This document shows positions 31,510 through 44,600 of a stretch of 64,000 nucleotides of DNA, piece by piece; the stretch's first letter is position 1; each line of letters opens with the position of its first letter. The stretch lies in assembly GCA_028023455.1 (NCBI GenBank), contig JAQFVV010006208.1, positions 5,006,963-5,070,962 of the forward strand, in the 5' to 3' direction. The notes under the pieces are model-generated. The model did not search any database, was not told the origin of the DNA, and saw nothing but the letters and a program-made list of their open reading frames with translations. The DNA is from Epiperipatus broadwayi. Taxonomy: Eukaryota > Onychophora > Udeonychophora > Euonychophora > Peripatidae. The translations under genes and the position numbers were made by a program.

Positions 31510-32520
31510 AGGATAATTAGTCAAGAAATAATACATTATTCTAGATATGTTGATGATATTTTAATTATTGGTAATAAAAGAGCAATGAATAATATTTATA
31601 ATGAACTTAATAATAATATATATAAAATTAAATTTACAAAAGTAGAATTTGAAGATAAAATTAAATATTTAGATATAGAAATTAATATAGATAAAGATAA
31701 TAAAATTAAGTTAAAACATTTTATTAAAGAACATAAATTCAAAAAAATTATTCATGTAGATTCACAACAAGCATGGGTGCAAAAATTGGCAGTTATTAAA
31801 AATTTTAAATATAGGAATAATAAATATAATATAGATAAAAGTGTAGCTCAGTTACAAAAGAATCAATTTATTAAATTATATAAAGATTATGGATGTATTC
31901 CTAAAACTATTAAAAATATATTTTTTTAATTCTAAAACATCTGTAGTAGGTGATAAAATTTCTGAGGAAAATAATGGTATTGATAAGGGCAATAATGAAT
32001 CAAATAAGGAATGGATTAGACTTTTATATTGCCCTAAGATATATAATACATTCAGATATAACAAAAATTATATTGAGAAGGATATAAATATTGGCTGGTC
32101 AAAAAGTAAAAATCTTGATTTATTAATAGGTAATTATAGGTTAAGAGATGATATATGGTATAAAAAAAGGAATTGTATATAAAATTACATGCAAAATTTG
32201 TAAAATGGTTTACTTTGGGCATACTGGCAAACAATTAAGAGATAAGAGCCAAAGAAGATAATAATGCAATTAATAGAAGAGATGATAAATCTGTATTATA
32301 TATTCACTATTTAAAATATGGGCATAGAATAGATGCTACAAAAAGTATTAAATGTTTAAATTACATCAAAGATCCAAAAAGAAGACAAATAAACAAAACA
32401 TATTATGTTAAAAATAATTTAAATAATTGTATGAATATTTACAAGACTTTTATAAATTTGGTTAATAACTGGTTAATTAAAAATGAATGGAAAATTATAG
32501 AAATTGACATATACATAATT
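31510..32520 (+). pseudogene. Penelope-like element ORF: RT catalytic block and GIY-YIG endonuclease
   Basis: Frame from 31510 reads SQEIIHYSRYVDDILIIGNK. The catalytic YVDD is at 31546-31557 and is followed by YLDIEINIDKDNKIKL. After a frameshift near 31900 it continues IGWSKSKNLDLLIGNYRLRD, then after a second shift GIVYKITCKICKMVYFGHTG (GIY and YIG motifs). The C-terminal end is MNIYKTFINLVNNWLIKNEW. RT followed by GIY-YIG defines a Penelope-like element. The N-terminal half of RT is missing and frameshifts make it inactive. Confidence 0.85.
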
Positions 32521-32933
32521 TTAAAAAATGCATGTAATTTATTTTATTTATTATATTGTTGTGATATAGTCAATTATTTTGTAATTACTGGATTTATATG
32601 TGTGTTTTGATTTATTTTAATAATTTATATTGGTATTGGTTGTTTAAATTTCATTATTGAACACTAGATGATTTTATGTCTGTAATAGTTCATTGATGTA
32701 ATAGATTATTAACATTTGAAAAGGGCACCAAATCAGGTGCTGAAAAAGGCTTTTTATGTATATAAAAAATTTGATATTAATATAGCTGTTGTAAGAATTT
32801 ATTATTTTCTGATTATTATTTTATATATAATTTAAAATAACACATGTAAATATTATTTCTTTTTGATTCGTCTTAATTAATTATTATTTAATCTAGATAA
32901 ATTATGCCTCTACAATAATCAAACCCTATAGAA

Positions 32934-33530
32934 CAGGAGTGGCCAAACTTTTAGACATTGGGGGCGACTTTTTTGGTGAAACTGTACCTGAGGTTGACTA
33001 CATTTTTTTCAGGGCTTCGAACCGGAAACAAGAAAAAAAATGTTATTTTTTCCAGAATGGGAAAAATAATGGTTCAAAGTCCTGTTTTCTTTTTAAATCT
33101 TCTTGGGGATTATTTGCTAGCTAGACAAAGTGTTTTAAAAAGTTCACAATTTCTTTGTTTTAAAATCAATTCATTAAAATCTTTGTTTCTCCAGGACAAG
33201 TTATTTTCATTTCTCCTCGGGAAAATGGCAATTAAATATTTCTAAGAATTTTAACTCTAGCATTATACAAAAATAATTTAATTCTTTTCAACTTTTTCCA
33301 ATTTGGTTTATTTTTGAGATTGACAATAACAACAGGTGTTATTTTAAATTTAACTATTTTTAAATGAGAATAATTTTGAATTTTTACTTTTTTTATTTAT
33401 TATTTTTTATATTCAAATCTGCTCTGAATGTATCACTATAACTTGTCAATGTTCATGTCAGCTTTGCAGTTGACTTCCAGAGATCTTGCCATTGGCTGGT
33501 CAACTGCAGTCAATGTGTTGGCCATCCCTA
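32934..33530. mobile_element. hAT-like non-autonomous element, unit 1 copy
   Basis: About 597 bp with short terminal inverted repeats (CAGGAGTGGCCAAAC at the left, GTTGGCCATCCCTA at the right). Flanks are CTATAGAA (32926-32933) and a diverged TTATAAAA. The unit 2 copy at 52659-53233 has perfect 8-bp CTATAGAA flanks on both sides, the target-site duplication length of hAT transposons. No transposase is encoded. Confidence 0.7.
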
Positions 33531-34514
33531 TTATAAAAAATATTTTACAATAAAGAAAAAAAAACCTTTAACTTGAAGTTTTCTGCATTTATCTTTTGAA
33601 AATGAAGCTGTCCCCATATAATTTTAGCCAAAAAAATAATCTATTTATCAAAACTAGTAAAAAAAATTATTCTGTATTTTAAATTATTCAATTCTTTATA
33701 AAATAACATTTATAAATGTAATTGTGCATATTACAATATCTTATCTGACTATGGATTTTTTCTTTTTTTTTTTTTTTTCATCCCTTTTGTGGTTGCCTAA
33801 TTGAGTATAACTTCTTGTAAATCTTTCAAATAGTACTTTAATCAATTTTTTGGCTTTAATTTTTTTGTTTTTCATTCTTTTTTTGTTATAATTTTCTCAA
33901 TAGTTTTTCTTCTTTTTTCTCCTTTTCTTTGCAGCTACAGATGATTTTTTCTTACAGTTTTCTTAGTAGTTTTTTAATCAATTTATTCTTTTCTTTTTTT
34001 CCATTCCCTTTTTTGTAACTCCAGATTTTCAGTTTAACAATTATTTTCAATTCAGGTTAATATAAGGTGAGACAGCCATGATTGTGGATGGATCAATACA
34101 TAAAGCTATTTGAAAGTTTCTCCCAGAAGATTGGTTACATGGTTGTTTCAGTAATGATTAGTTTTTAGCAAGATAAGCTCCATGGTTCTTCTAAACTCAG
34201 TACTATATTATTGCTTTGCAAAAAATAATTTTTTAATTAAGAAGAGATTGGTTAACATCAATACCAAGCTAAGCTTTTAAATGCTGAACTCACATTACTG
34301 AACTTTAGATTCTACGACTTACACCCTTTGCTAAAAAATAACCCTGATATCAATTTTTCATCCAATCACATAATTATCTTAGTTAATACTCTATTAAGCC
34401 TAGACTATTTGATTTTCTTTTTACAAGAATGATTATCTTTCATATATAACACAGCAAAGGTACATCCACTTTTTCTTTTAAAATATATATGTTCTACAAT
34501 AATATCAACAAATA

Positions 34515-34747
34515 AAAAATCCTTCTCCTTTTTCTTTTCAAAAACTTTATTTTTTAATAATACAAAACTCCAACGTTTCAACTGTTTTTATCTCATACAG
34601 TCATTTTCAAGGATATCTTTGAAAATGACTGTATGAGATAAAAACAGTTGAAACGTTGGAATTTTGTATTATATAAATGTATATATATGTTCAGTATTGA
34701 GATGAAAAAATAAAGTTTTTGAAAAGAAAAAGGAGAAGGATTTTTTA
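34515..34747. repeat. Foldback insertion present only in unit 1
   Basis: A palindrome with arms TCCTTCTCCTTTTTCTTTTC...CAACGTTTCAACTG and their inverses. Unit 2 near 54138-54160 runs straight through (GATTATCTTTATACACAAATTGG). The arms carry the stem-loop GACTGTATGAGATAAAAACAGTTGAAACGTTGG, related to the CTGAnGAA/GAAAC motif. Confidence 0.7.
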
Positions 34748-35420
34748 TACACAAATTGGCAAATTAACAATTCACATAATTTCTTCAGAAATAAAGCTCT
34801 TAATCTTTTCTTGATGCTTATTTTTAAAAATTATATATAAATGAAACTACACAAAAAATTATTATCCTTTGTTTCTTTTAAAACTATAGCCAATAAAATT
34901 TAAATATACTATTATCAAAATGTCTAAAATTTTGTTACTTGATCATTCCATGTATGTAAATGTGTTAATGAATATAAAATGTGAAAATTAACTCTCAATA
35001 TGAATGTTATATATTTATTAAAATAAAAATAAATAATTAGTATGAAGAAATATCAGCCTTTAAAAACCCCATTACAGGACAAATTTTTCCAAAACCCCTC
35101 ATAGAAGAACAATGAAGAACCAAGCACACACCATTCATCAGATGGAAAAAGTTGCATAGTTTTATCATTTTACTTTCTAACTAACATAAATATTCATTTA
35201 TCAGTTATGGTTAGCTATATTAGTGGTAAGACAGCCATCTTAAGAAAAAACAAAACTTAAACTTGTTGAAAAAAGTTTCAAGTTTATTAGATCTGGATTT
35301 GAGCTTAAGTTGTAGACTTAAATGGCAGATGCACTAACATTTCCCCATGAGACTCTTAGTAATTAAAATATTTGTAATCTAGTTAAATGAAATAAAATAT
35401 CATTCAATTTTGCTTTTCAG

Positions 35421-35467
35421 GTTAAAGAAAAACCAGAAGTCATAACTGTTGGTTTGAAAAAGAAAAT
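35421..35467 (+). CDS. Titin/sallimus-like gene, module 1 exon 3 (47 nt)
   Basis: Acceptor TGCTTTTCAG (ends 35420), donor GTAAG (35468). It enters in phase 0 and leaves after two bases. It encodes VKEKPEVITVGLKKK. It equals module 0 exon C apart from conservative changes, and differs from the unit 2 copy (54822) by one residue (KEKP versus KEKS). Confidence 0.88.
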
Positions 35468-35690
35468 GTAAGTTAACATTTTGGTATTTAATTTCTTTGA
35501 ATTGAAATAAAAAGAGGATTTTGGGAGAAATAGCATTATGAAAATAGCAAATTGTTATGTATGATGATCAATCATTTTAACTTGTTCATAACTGTAATAG
35601 TATTGCCCACATATCTTTGTTACCGTTGATCAGAAAACGTAAAATTAAAAATAATTTTTTTTTGTTTTTATTTTATTTATATTGTATATA

Positions 35691-35932
35691 TCCAATTTAT
35701 CTACTACTTTGAACATTTTTTAATGAAAACCTTTTATTGTACCCATATTGCACACACAATCTTATGTTACAACTGTCCTGCGGTCTTCTTCAGAACCAAT
35801 ACCCAAAAAAAAATTAAAGAAAAATTGGTTCTGAAGAAAACTGCAGGACAGTCAAAATGTAAGATTGTGTATGCGTACAGGTACAATAAAAGGTTTTTGC
35901 TAAAAAGTGTTCAAAGTAGTGGATAAGTTGGA
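35691..35932. repeat. Foldback element with CTGAAGAA/GACTGCAGGACAGTC motif
   Basis: Arms TCCAATTTATCTACTACTTT and AAAGTAGTGGATAAGTTGGA. Each arm carries GGTTCTGAAGAAAACTGCAG or its inverse. The same element is at 55047-55287 in unit 2, so it predates the duplication. Confidence 0.7.
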
Positions 35933-36394
35933 TTTATATAAGCTATTACAGCAGAATAAAGGAAGTGGTGAATTTGGTATTATATATGCGCATGTTTTTA
36001 TGTACATTTATAAGCACAATTATATACACACATTAATTTTTCATCTAAATATTTAGTCAAAGATTATATGTGACTAATATGTCATTGATATTATAAAATA
36101 AAAAAGTTTTAGTAGATTAAATTCATTTTTATCAGAAATTTTTGGAATAATATTTTAGCATGAGGACTGTAGTTGTAAATGTTTAATACATTCGAAAGAA
36201 TTAAAGGGCTTATATTGACAGATGTTTTTTTTAAGAAAAGGATTAAAAGAAAATAAGATATTTTTGTATTAAATAGCACAATAAAATGTAGAGATAAATA
36301 GATATAGATGTGTTATCTTCTACTTAGATTCAATAAAAATTGTATGTAAATTAAAATAAAAAAATTGAAATGAATATATATATTTTTTTATTAA

Positions 36395-36918
36395 TGTGGC
36401 TGCTTTATATGTGCATATTTAAAACTCAAGAAATAGCGTAATTAGAGATTAATTAAAAGATAAAGAATAATTATAATTAATTATATTGAAAAGTGATTAA
36501 TTAAAAGATAAAGAATAATTATAATTAGTTATATCCTAGAACATTCCACACTCCATGGAAAAATATAAAAACTCGAAGATAAGGAAAATTTGTGTCTTTT
36601 TACATACACTCACATCGGGATAACTGCTCGTGTTAAAGAAGATAATTGTAACCGAGTGTGGAGTAACCCAGTGAATTCCACCACTGAAGGTACCAAAGTG
36701 GATCTAGGGATTGTATAGGCCACATCAGCCCTATTATAATTTATGTGCGCCTCATTGGCATTCATAAGTAATATATATATATTATAAATATATTACGTTT
36801 ATTAGTAAATCTTTAGTATTATTAACTTGCGGCAAATAAAATCAGTATTTAATTATAAAACCTTGTTCCGAATTGCTTTTATTTCTGTTGATCTCACCAC
36901 TAGTATTCATGGTACACA
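36395..36918 (+). mobile_element. Candidate solo LTR, only in unit 1
   Basis: About 524 bp that is absent from unit 2 (55770-55800 reads through). It starts TGTGGCTGC and ends GGTACACA, as an LTR would. It contains a TATAAAAA at about 36565, G+C-richer central sequence, and AATAAAAT near 36838. No clear target-site duplication was found, so the exact ends and the orientation are uncertain. Confidence 0.5.
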
Positions 36919-37379
36919 GCAATGGCTACTACATTTTATTTTTAAAATATTTAAATCATTATTTTGCTTTTAATCGTTTTGTTTTTAATTCATAAATTTT
37001 TAAAAAAAATGTGTTTATAAATAATTATGCTTAAATAATAATAATGAAATTTAATTTACATATATATAAATTTAATTCTTAATGACTTGGACTCAAAATT
37101 TACGGATTTGAATTCAAGTCATTAGCTTGAATAATGTAAAAGAAGTAAACATAATTATGCCTCTTTAATAAAGACCAGTATGGTCAATAATGTTAAAGCA
37201 AAACCAGAGTAAATAATGTGAATTATATCTTGCAATGTAAATATTAAAAGAAGGCGCTGAAAATCATTTATTAGTTTGTTGCCACATAACTTCAAATTTT
37301 ATTTTATTTGTTTTTTTACTGAAATGTTTAATTCACTGAAGAATTTATTGTTATTATCTTATTACAATAATTATTTTAG

Positions 37380-37557
37380 ATTTCCCACATATGAAGAAAC
37401 ACCTGAAGAGAGTTGGCAATTAAAAATTAAAACTGTTAAACCTCAAGAATACATTAAGTTTGCTGAAGAAGAAGGTGTAGAGATCAGTTCAATACTTCAG
37501 TTCGCCAGGACTGAACTTAAAGAACAAGTCACCGAGAAACAGCTTCAGGAGATAGAG
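37380..37557 (+). CDS. Titin/sallimus-like gene, module 1 exon 4 (178 nt)
   Basis: Acceptor TTATTTTAG (ends 37379), donor GTCAGT (37558). It completes codon AT|A and ends in phase 0. It encodes FPTYEETPEESWQLKIKTVK, PQEYIKFAEEEGVEISSILQ and FARTELKEQVTEKQLQEIE. Compared with exon D at 24955 it has conservative changes (I/V, E/Q, T/S, V/I). Compared with 56289 it differs only near the first residues (IFPT versus ITPT). Confidence 0.9.
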
Positions 37558-40500
37558 GTCAGTAAACATGTACTGTTTCAAATCTTATCATCAAATTTTT
37601 TAATTTTCATTAAAGAAATAAAACATGTTTTAAACAGTGAATAGTTATGACTTTACTAATTTAATGGTGGTGTACAAAAAAAAAATGTTTACATTTTGTT
37701 TAATGAATAATTTTGTAATAGAATTGTAAAAAATTCCATAAAGAAAATCATTATTACTAATTTCAGTAACGCATGAATAACTTATTACTGCCTTGAATAT
37801 GTAGTGTTTACAATTATAATCATAACACAGAACATTTTCCTTTCAAATATTTTACTCCGAATTATTTTTGCAGACAGACTCATAACGAGACATTTTAATA
37901 AACTTTCAAATAATTTTTCTTTTCTTTTATCTATACCCATTCATTCAGTCTGACAAAAGAGAATTCTTCTTATCTGACCTCCAACCGTATTTATTGTTTA
38001 TTAATAATAAAAAAAAATTTAAGTTTATGGTTTGATATTGCACATAAACAAGCTCTATTTATGTGCAATATCAAATCATAAACTTAAAAAAAAATTTTTT
38101 ATTAATAAACAATAAATATGTTATCTTTTTACATTTAAATACCCATATACACATGTATATAACTTAAATGTTAGATGATAAAATTTTAATAATAGAAGTC
38201 AAGTCAAATAAATAGTTATCTTAATAAAATCAAATATTAAAATAATTAGATTTCAGTCATTCATATCTATGGATAAAACAATTATTAAGTTCACTAATAA
38301 TTACTAATCAAGACTTAAAACATTGAGATAACCTAAAGTCAAGTTGTATCTTAGCAACTAAACACGAAGGAAATAAAATTAGAACTCAATTATGCAATTA
38401 TTGCATTCAACAATAATCGAATACAAAATCATGAAATGAAATAGTAATTTAACACATGCTAATTACCGGAAGTCAATTCCACTATAAAAGCTAAATCAAC
38501 TAATTTCCAAATCAGTTCCATTTTTTAGAATAGTTTGGACAAATTTACCTTGTTTATAAAATCTTCATTAGCAGAGAACTCTAATATCACTCAGGTAAAG
38601 AGTAAATAATTTACTCTTTAATTTAATAATTAGAGAAATTCTTAACAATATCATTCTAAACTTGAATTTCAAGGAAGAAAAATATCAAAAAAACTTATTT
38701 ATTTAAATAAATTAATTTTAGAAGATTTTAAATTATAGAAAATGCATCATGATTAAACACATTTTGCCATAGGATTAAATGCTATTGTTCTAACCTAAGG
38801 CAGTGTAAATATTCATTCCTATTGAAATGTCTGAAATATATATATCATCTATATAATTCAATATCCAACTTCGGTTTACTGCGAGAGAATTTAAGGAAAC
38901 GGATGTCAATGTCATGTGAGAGGAATATTTATGAAACAATGGAATATACTGATTGCATCACCGATGATTGCTAATGAACATTGCTACTTAAATTTTGGAA
39001 AATAAATAGGACAATACCATTAATTTTAAATATATCATATTATTTTTATGTATCAACATCTATAAATATTTAATTTTATTGCCTTTGCCTTTAAAACCTG
39101 CTTATTTTGAAATAACCTATTTTGGAAAATCATTAGATGAAAAATGGGAAAAGATCATTAGGTTAAATATTTTTTATTTAATTAATAAAATTTAGGTTTT
39201 CCCTTACTTGACTAGGTTAATAATTAAACTTAATATGAAGATAATATTTTATTGTTCTTCATATTAAATTGATTCACTTATGACAGAACAGAATTCTTGT
39301 TTATTGTTAAGTTAATTAATTTATTAATATTTGTTTGTTTACTATTCAGTATAAATGACTAATATCCTTGGATGAAAGATCTTTTCTTTCAATGATAGGG
39401 ACCATACATAGATGAGAGGTCTTATAAAAATGGAATTCCCTCAAAAGGATTCGATATTACAAGTGTCTTCATTTATATTTATATTGTTTAATTTAAATTT
39501 AATTAGCTAGTGTTATCATAATCTTTGGAATTATAAAATGTTATTTATTTTTTGCAATCTATTAAATATTGTTTGTGTTATGATAACTATGGGATATGGG
39601 AAGATGTAATTTTAAAATGTATATACTAATATAATAGAAATGTATTTAAACACTTGTAATTAAAAATTTTGTTATACAAAGATAAATTTAAATTGTTTTC
39701 AATTAATAAATATTGTTTAAGGAAGTCTCTGATTTATTTAAATTATTTATTTTATTTTCATAATAAAATAAAATTGAATACATATATCCGCATATACATA
39801 TCATCCTGATTTAATATCATGATAACTTGTTTGGAATGAATTTTGAGAATCTATCGAACTTATATAAAAGTATTATTATTGCTACAGGATATCAATTGAT
39901 CCCTGAACATTGTTAAGTGTAAAATTAACCCTGAGTTTGAATACTGAGCATAACGGAATAGTAAAGAGAGGTGAAGATTGGATGAAATTCTCTAAGTTGT
40001 ATCTGTATTGAGTGTTTAAATATTAAATCATCATATTTGAAATAGATGCAATCATGGATTATATTTTTATCACATCATTCATGGCATCCTACATGAAGAC
40101 CCTAAGTCCGACTATAGTTAGATGCATTCACTCTTGTTCCTTAAGGGAATGCGGATCATTACAATAGTAATTAGGAAAAATGAAAATGGGTATTCCAAAA
40201 TAATATGATATAATTTTTGAATTTTTCAACATTCAGAATTTGAATTCTGTGTCTGTTCCTTTATTAAGAAACCATGATGATTAAAGATATTGATTAATCG
40301 TAAACTTGGTGACAATAGAAATATAATATTTCCTCACTGGCATGGAATTCTGCATTACATTCTGATTATATATTCATTTTAGGGTCAGTGCATTGATATT
40401 CATTTGTCCAACAGAAATTAATCAGAGAAGATTGTCTTCTAATTAATAATAACTAGATATCTATTAATTTATGAATACCTAAATGGATGCCTGGAATAAT

Positions 40501-41486
40501 CACGAGCCAACTATCTGGAAAAAAATTCCTAAGGCTATTTAATATACTTTCTAGAATCAAATGTTGAAGATATATCAAATGTAAAGTTTGCTTCACAATA
40601 TTAAAAGATTTTAATTGCAGTAAGTGAGTTAACCATTGGAGTAAGTACAAGGTTAAAAAATCTATTTTATCTCAATTTTCTATAGACAAGTTATCTAGAA
40701 AGAAAACATTTGATTAAACTTTCCTTTATTTATAATTTTAATGAATCAATTTTGTATTATAAAAATGCTAAATAATTTTAAAATTTTATTATTGATAATA
40801 ATTGAGTAAATCTGTAAATTACAATTTAATTATTACGACCCAAAAAGTTGAACAAATGCATATCCTAAAATTTTGAGTATGAATATTTTTGATATCTTTA
40901 AAAAAAGTACAAAAAAAAAATATCTTAATAAGAATTAGAGCGACTCCCTGGAAATTTTGTTTATTATTTCAGGATAGTGGGATGATTTTTTTATCCCTGG
41001 GATCCTGGGAAAATAAGATCCCAATATCCCATTTGAGAAGCCCTATTGTGAACGTTTTTTTGTTATTGTTTATAAAATCTTATTAATTCATGTTCCATTT
41101 TATATTTTTGTTTCAATATTCAAATTTTACTCTCAGAACTTTTATTTTACAAAAAAAAAAAATTCAATTTTTATCTTAAAATTTCCAAAGACAATATTAA
41201 AATGTTATTTAATCTGGTCTGAAGCATTATTTTGTTTCTATATAAAACTTATCTGAATTTAATACCTTTTTTTACAATAAATATGAATGATTTAGCTAGT
41301 CTGTTTATTATATACCACTAAATCTTTTGGAAGTTCTTCAGTCCTACATGGAATTCTCTAGTTTGGTTGCCAGCCATTACTTTGGTTCATGAATTTAGTG
41401 CCTCCAGAATTTGAGTGCCATAATTTTTTTTACTCTTCTGTAAAAGTATATATATATTAATTCTAATATTTTCACGGATAAAAGAT
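37558..41486. other. Intron, first part shared with 56467-64000
   Basis: No gene. A hairpin lies at 37989-38118 (TTTATTGTTTATTAATAATA and inverse, with TATTGCACATAAA at the loop). From there to about 40000 the sequence aligns with 62010-64000. 40837-41450 aligns with 26024-26870 of the intron after module 0. The ORFs in this span are spurious. Confidence 0.55.
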
Positions 41487-41680
41487 GTCATATTATTATT
41501 ACTATTTGTGGGATATTCCGTGTAGTGAAAAAGCTAAATGCTGATGTTTCAGTACAATATCAAGTACCTTCCTCAGAGCATCCTCTTTCTCTGAGGAAGG
41601 TACTTGATATTGTACTGAAACATGAGCATTTAGCTTTTTCACTACACGGAATATCCCGCAAATAGTAATAATAATATGAC
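41487..41680. repeat. Hairpin element with GTAC-stem motif
   Basis: A near-perfect palindrome of about 194 bp. The arms hold GGGATATTCCGTGTAGTGAA and its inverse. The 3' arm reads TCTGAGGAAGGTACTTGATA, then TTGTACTGAAACAT. This is the same CTGAnGAA-stem-GAAAC layout as the other foldbacks, with a different stem sequence. Confidence 0.65.
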
Positions 41681-44600
41681 ATATATATTCTAACCCTGTC
41701 TTGTGCATCCTCACTTCAGAATAGTATATGATATAAAATAAAACGGGTTCTAGCTCAGTTAATAATTAATAAATAAAATATTCAGCATTAAAATTAAAAT
41801 GTTTCACTAGCTCAAATTTAAAATACGAATAAGGTTCAGTTTATAAAAATAAATTAAATAAATATTTAATATTTTCATGAGACTTGAAGTGAAAATACAG
41901 GTGACAAGATCAATTGCATTGAGCCAATATCCCACAGGATACTACCTCATGGCATAAGAACCCTATCCCCCCTTATTACTATTTTAAATAACAAACTCAT
42001 AGTATTCTTACGACTTTAATAACTTCTACTCACTAAGATTAAGTTAATAATTAAATCTTAATCTTCTATTTAATAATCTAGCTCAATAAAATAATCTCAG
42101 GTTCATAAAGTTTATTCTAAGTTAATTTAAAAATACGGTAGTAAAATATGAGAAGGGATTTTATGTCATAATCTACTACACTGAAACTAATAATAATAAA
42201 TAATAATAATAATAATATTCTTCATTGTTTAACTACTACTGGATATCTTTTCTTTTCGTTATATTTTTATTATCATAAAAATAATAAAATAATTTTATAT
42301 AATCTTTTACCTTCATGTAATAATGTAATAAATACTGGTAGCATATGATAATCTGATAAACAAAGGATATGTGGCAACTGATAGCATATAATTCAGTATA
42401 CTATTGTGATAACTGATTTATGACCAATAAAACAATGTAAAATTATAATTATTTAATTAAAAGAATACCAATAAAATATTTAAAATTCTTAAATAATTCT
42501 CTATTTATCTTTTTGTGCAAAATTATATTTTTGTTTCAATTGTTATGAATATATCGTGATTTCATGCAGTGAAGTTGTGAAATAAACAATCAAGACACAA
42601 AAATTTTGAAAAACAAATTTTAACAAAGTTTATTAACAACAACAAATAAAATAAACAATTTATGTACACTATTTACAATGGATATCCTTATTTTAATCTT
42701 ACATTTTTATCTACTAAGTTATATAAAAATAGTTTATAGTTTAGTTATATCTTTATTTATACTTAAGACAAAATATTAAAAAAAAAAAAGTTACCATTTG
42801 GTTTCTCATTATGGTTAACTTATTACAAATATATTTACTTATTAGCAGAATATTTCATCCTTAATATTATTAAACTATCTTATTTTTTAAAAAAAATTCA
42901 TAGGAAAACATTCTACAGAAAAAACAAAATTAACTTTATAATGAGTATGGATTTCTCAAAATATTAAAAAAATATTTTCATCTTGCAAAGTCAAAGATGT
43001 TAAATAAAATATTCATCCAAAATTCAGTACTAGATTTTAGTGTTTTATCACACGATGTTTACTAACCATAATACATTCTTATTTAGCCTTACTTTAGTAT
43101 GATATAAGTGTAATAATCAATATATTCCTGTTATTCAATGAACAAAAATATACTATGCATATTGTTTATATAATTTACTTTGTACTATTGTATTTTAAAA
43201 ATATGCAATACTTATTTTTCTTCAAAAAAAAAAATAAAGCATTCAAAATAATCAACATTCTAAAGAAAATATCTTGTTTAGATACTCTATTTTAAAATTT
43301 TATATTTCATTTCCGAAAATAAATTCAAAATATATTCTATGATTCTTTCCTTTCCTTAGGATACTTTGGACCTTCAATTTCAAGTTATAAATTCTATTCC
43401 TTCTAAGCAAATAAACCAATCTTATACAAAACGATAGCATAACCTAAGTTCTAAATTATTTATCATTTCTTTTCATAATATCTTACTGAACGATGCAGTT
43501 ACATGAAATAAAGATAGCGAAACAGATGTATAGAATTTAAGGAAGAAAGCTAGAGTATCACTCATAACATATCTCAAAAAATCATGGCACAGTGCAAAGA
43601 GGTATGACCTTTACCTGTCTAATAACCTCTAATACATGAACGATGTTAAAGCTACTTCTTCAGCTTTATTTAAAACATCAAATATTTAAAGACATATAAA
43701 ATGTGTATCAGTCATAGGGCTTTAGAAACTATGCTGATAACCACATAAAGACTAAATATTTCTATTCCTTATCATATCCTATTTTTTAAAAAATACATCA
43801 TCTTGGTTTTCTGCTAACTATAGTACTTCCAAGCCACTATCTCAACATTATTTCTCAAGATTTTTCTACATCTTACATCGATAAATAACTATCTGCATTT
43901 ACAAAACAATAAATAAAATTCATTGATAGTTTAAAACAATTTCATTGTTCCATAAGAAAAGTTTGCTTACTTCATTATTCTATATGTTTAATCATATACA
44001 ATCTACTTAGACAATATGTGAATATCCAATAACATGAAAGTTCTAAAAGAATCACATAATTATTTGTTATTATGTTGGATTATATCACTAATATATAAAA
44101 AAAAATAATCGTCGTATGCATATTTTCAAATCAATCCTATCTCATAATGTTTTTTTAAAATGTTGTATGAAAATGCGTTACATATAATTAAAACTTTTAC
44201 ACTTCATTCTTAGATTCATAGATGATCTAAAGAAAACAAAATATACATTATAAATTATTAATAGTTATTATTATTACCAAATAACCCTTTTTGTCTGGTC
44301 ATCATTTTTAGTAGGCTTCTTCCATCCACTGGATATAGAAAAACATTGCATACATAAACGAAAAGACACATCCATACGTTTTATTTAAAAATATTCTTAT
44401 CTAAATTATTAGATTATATTATAAATTTAATGTTATTAACAAATTAATGTTTTATGTTTTCCTAATCTTATAAATAGAAAAATTTACATTTAACTAAGTT
44501 AGTAAAATAAAAATTTAAAACTATAATTACATCTTCACTTGACCATAGTTCATGATAAAATCCAAAAATGTTTATTATTTTCTCTAGAGTTTTAAAATGT

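Larger units (their letters stand above)
30405..32830. mobile_element. Penelope-like insertion complex, only in unit 1
   Basis: Unit 2 (about 52507-52570) joins directly where unit 1 has this 2.4-kb block. It contains a hammerhead (30516-30582, -), a truncated Penelope copy on the - strand (30739-31503) and a longer copy on the + strand (31504-32830). The last 750 bp of the two copies form a long inverted repeat. Inverted, 5'-truncated partner copies are typical of Penelope-like elements. Confidence 0.8.

Noticed and set aside
31876-32234. ORFs on the - strand within the Penelope RT and GIY-YIG region
   Set aside because: Antisense to the better-supported + strand Penelope frames.
32939-33245. 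ORFs of 61 and 95 residues after the Penelope pair
   Set aside because: They lie inside the hAT-like non-autonomous element. The unit 2 copy has indels that break both frames, so there is no coding constraint.
34556-34672. Stem-loop GACTGT...ACAGTTGAAACGTTGG as a rho-independent-style terminator or a full hammerhead
   Set aside because: A eukaryotic intron has no use for such a terminator. As a hammerhead it lacks the CTGANGA box (GAAAATG instead) and any place for a stem III loop.
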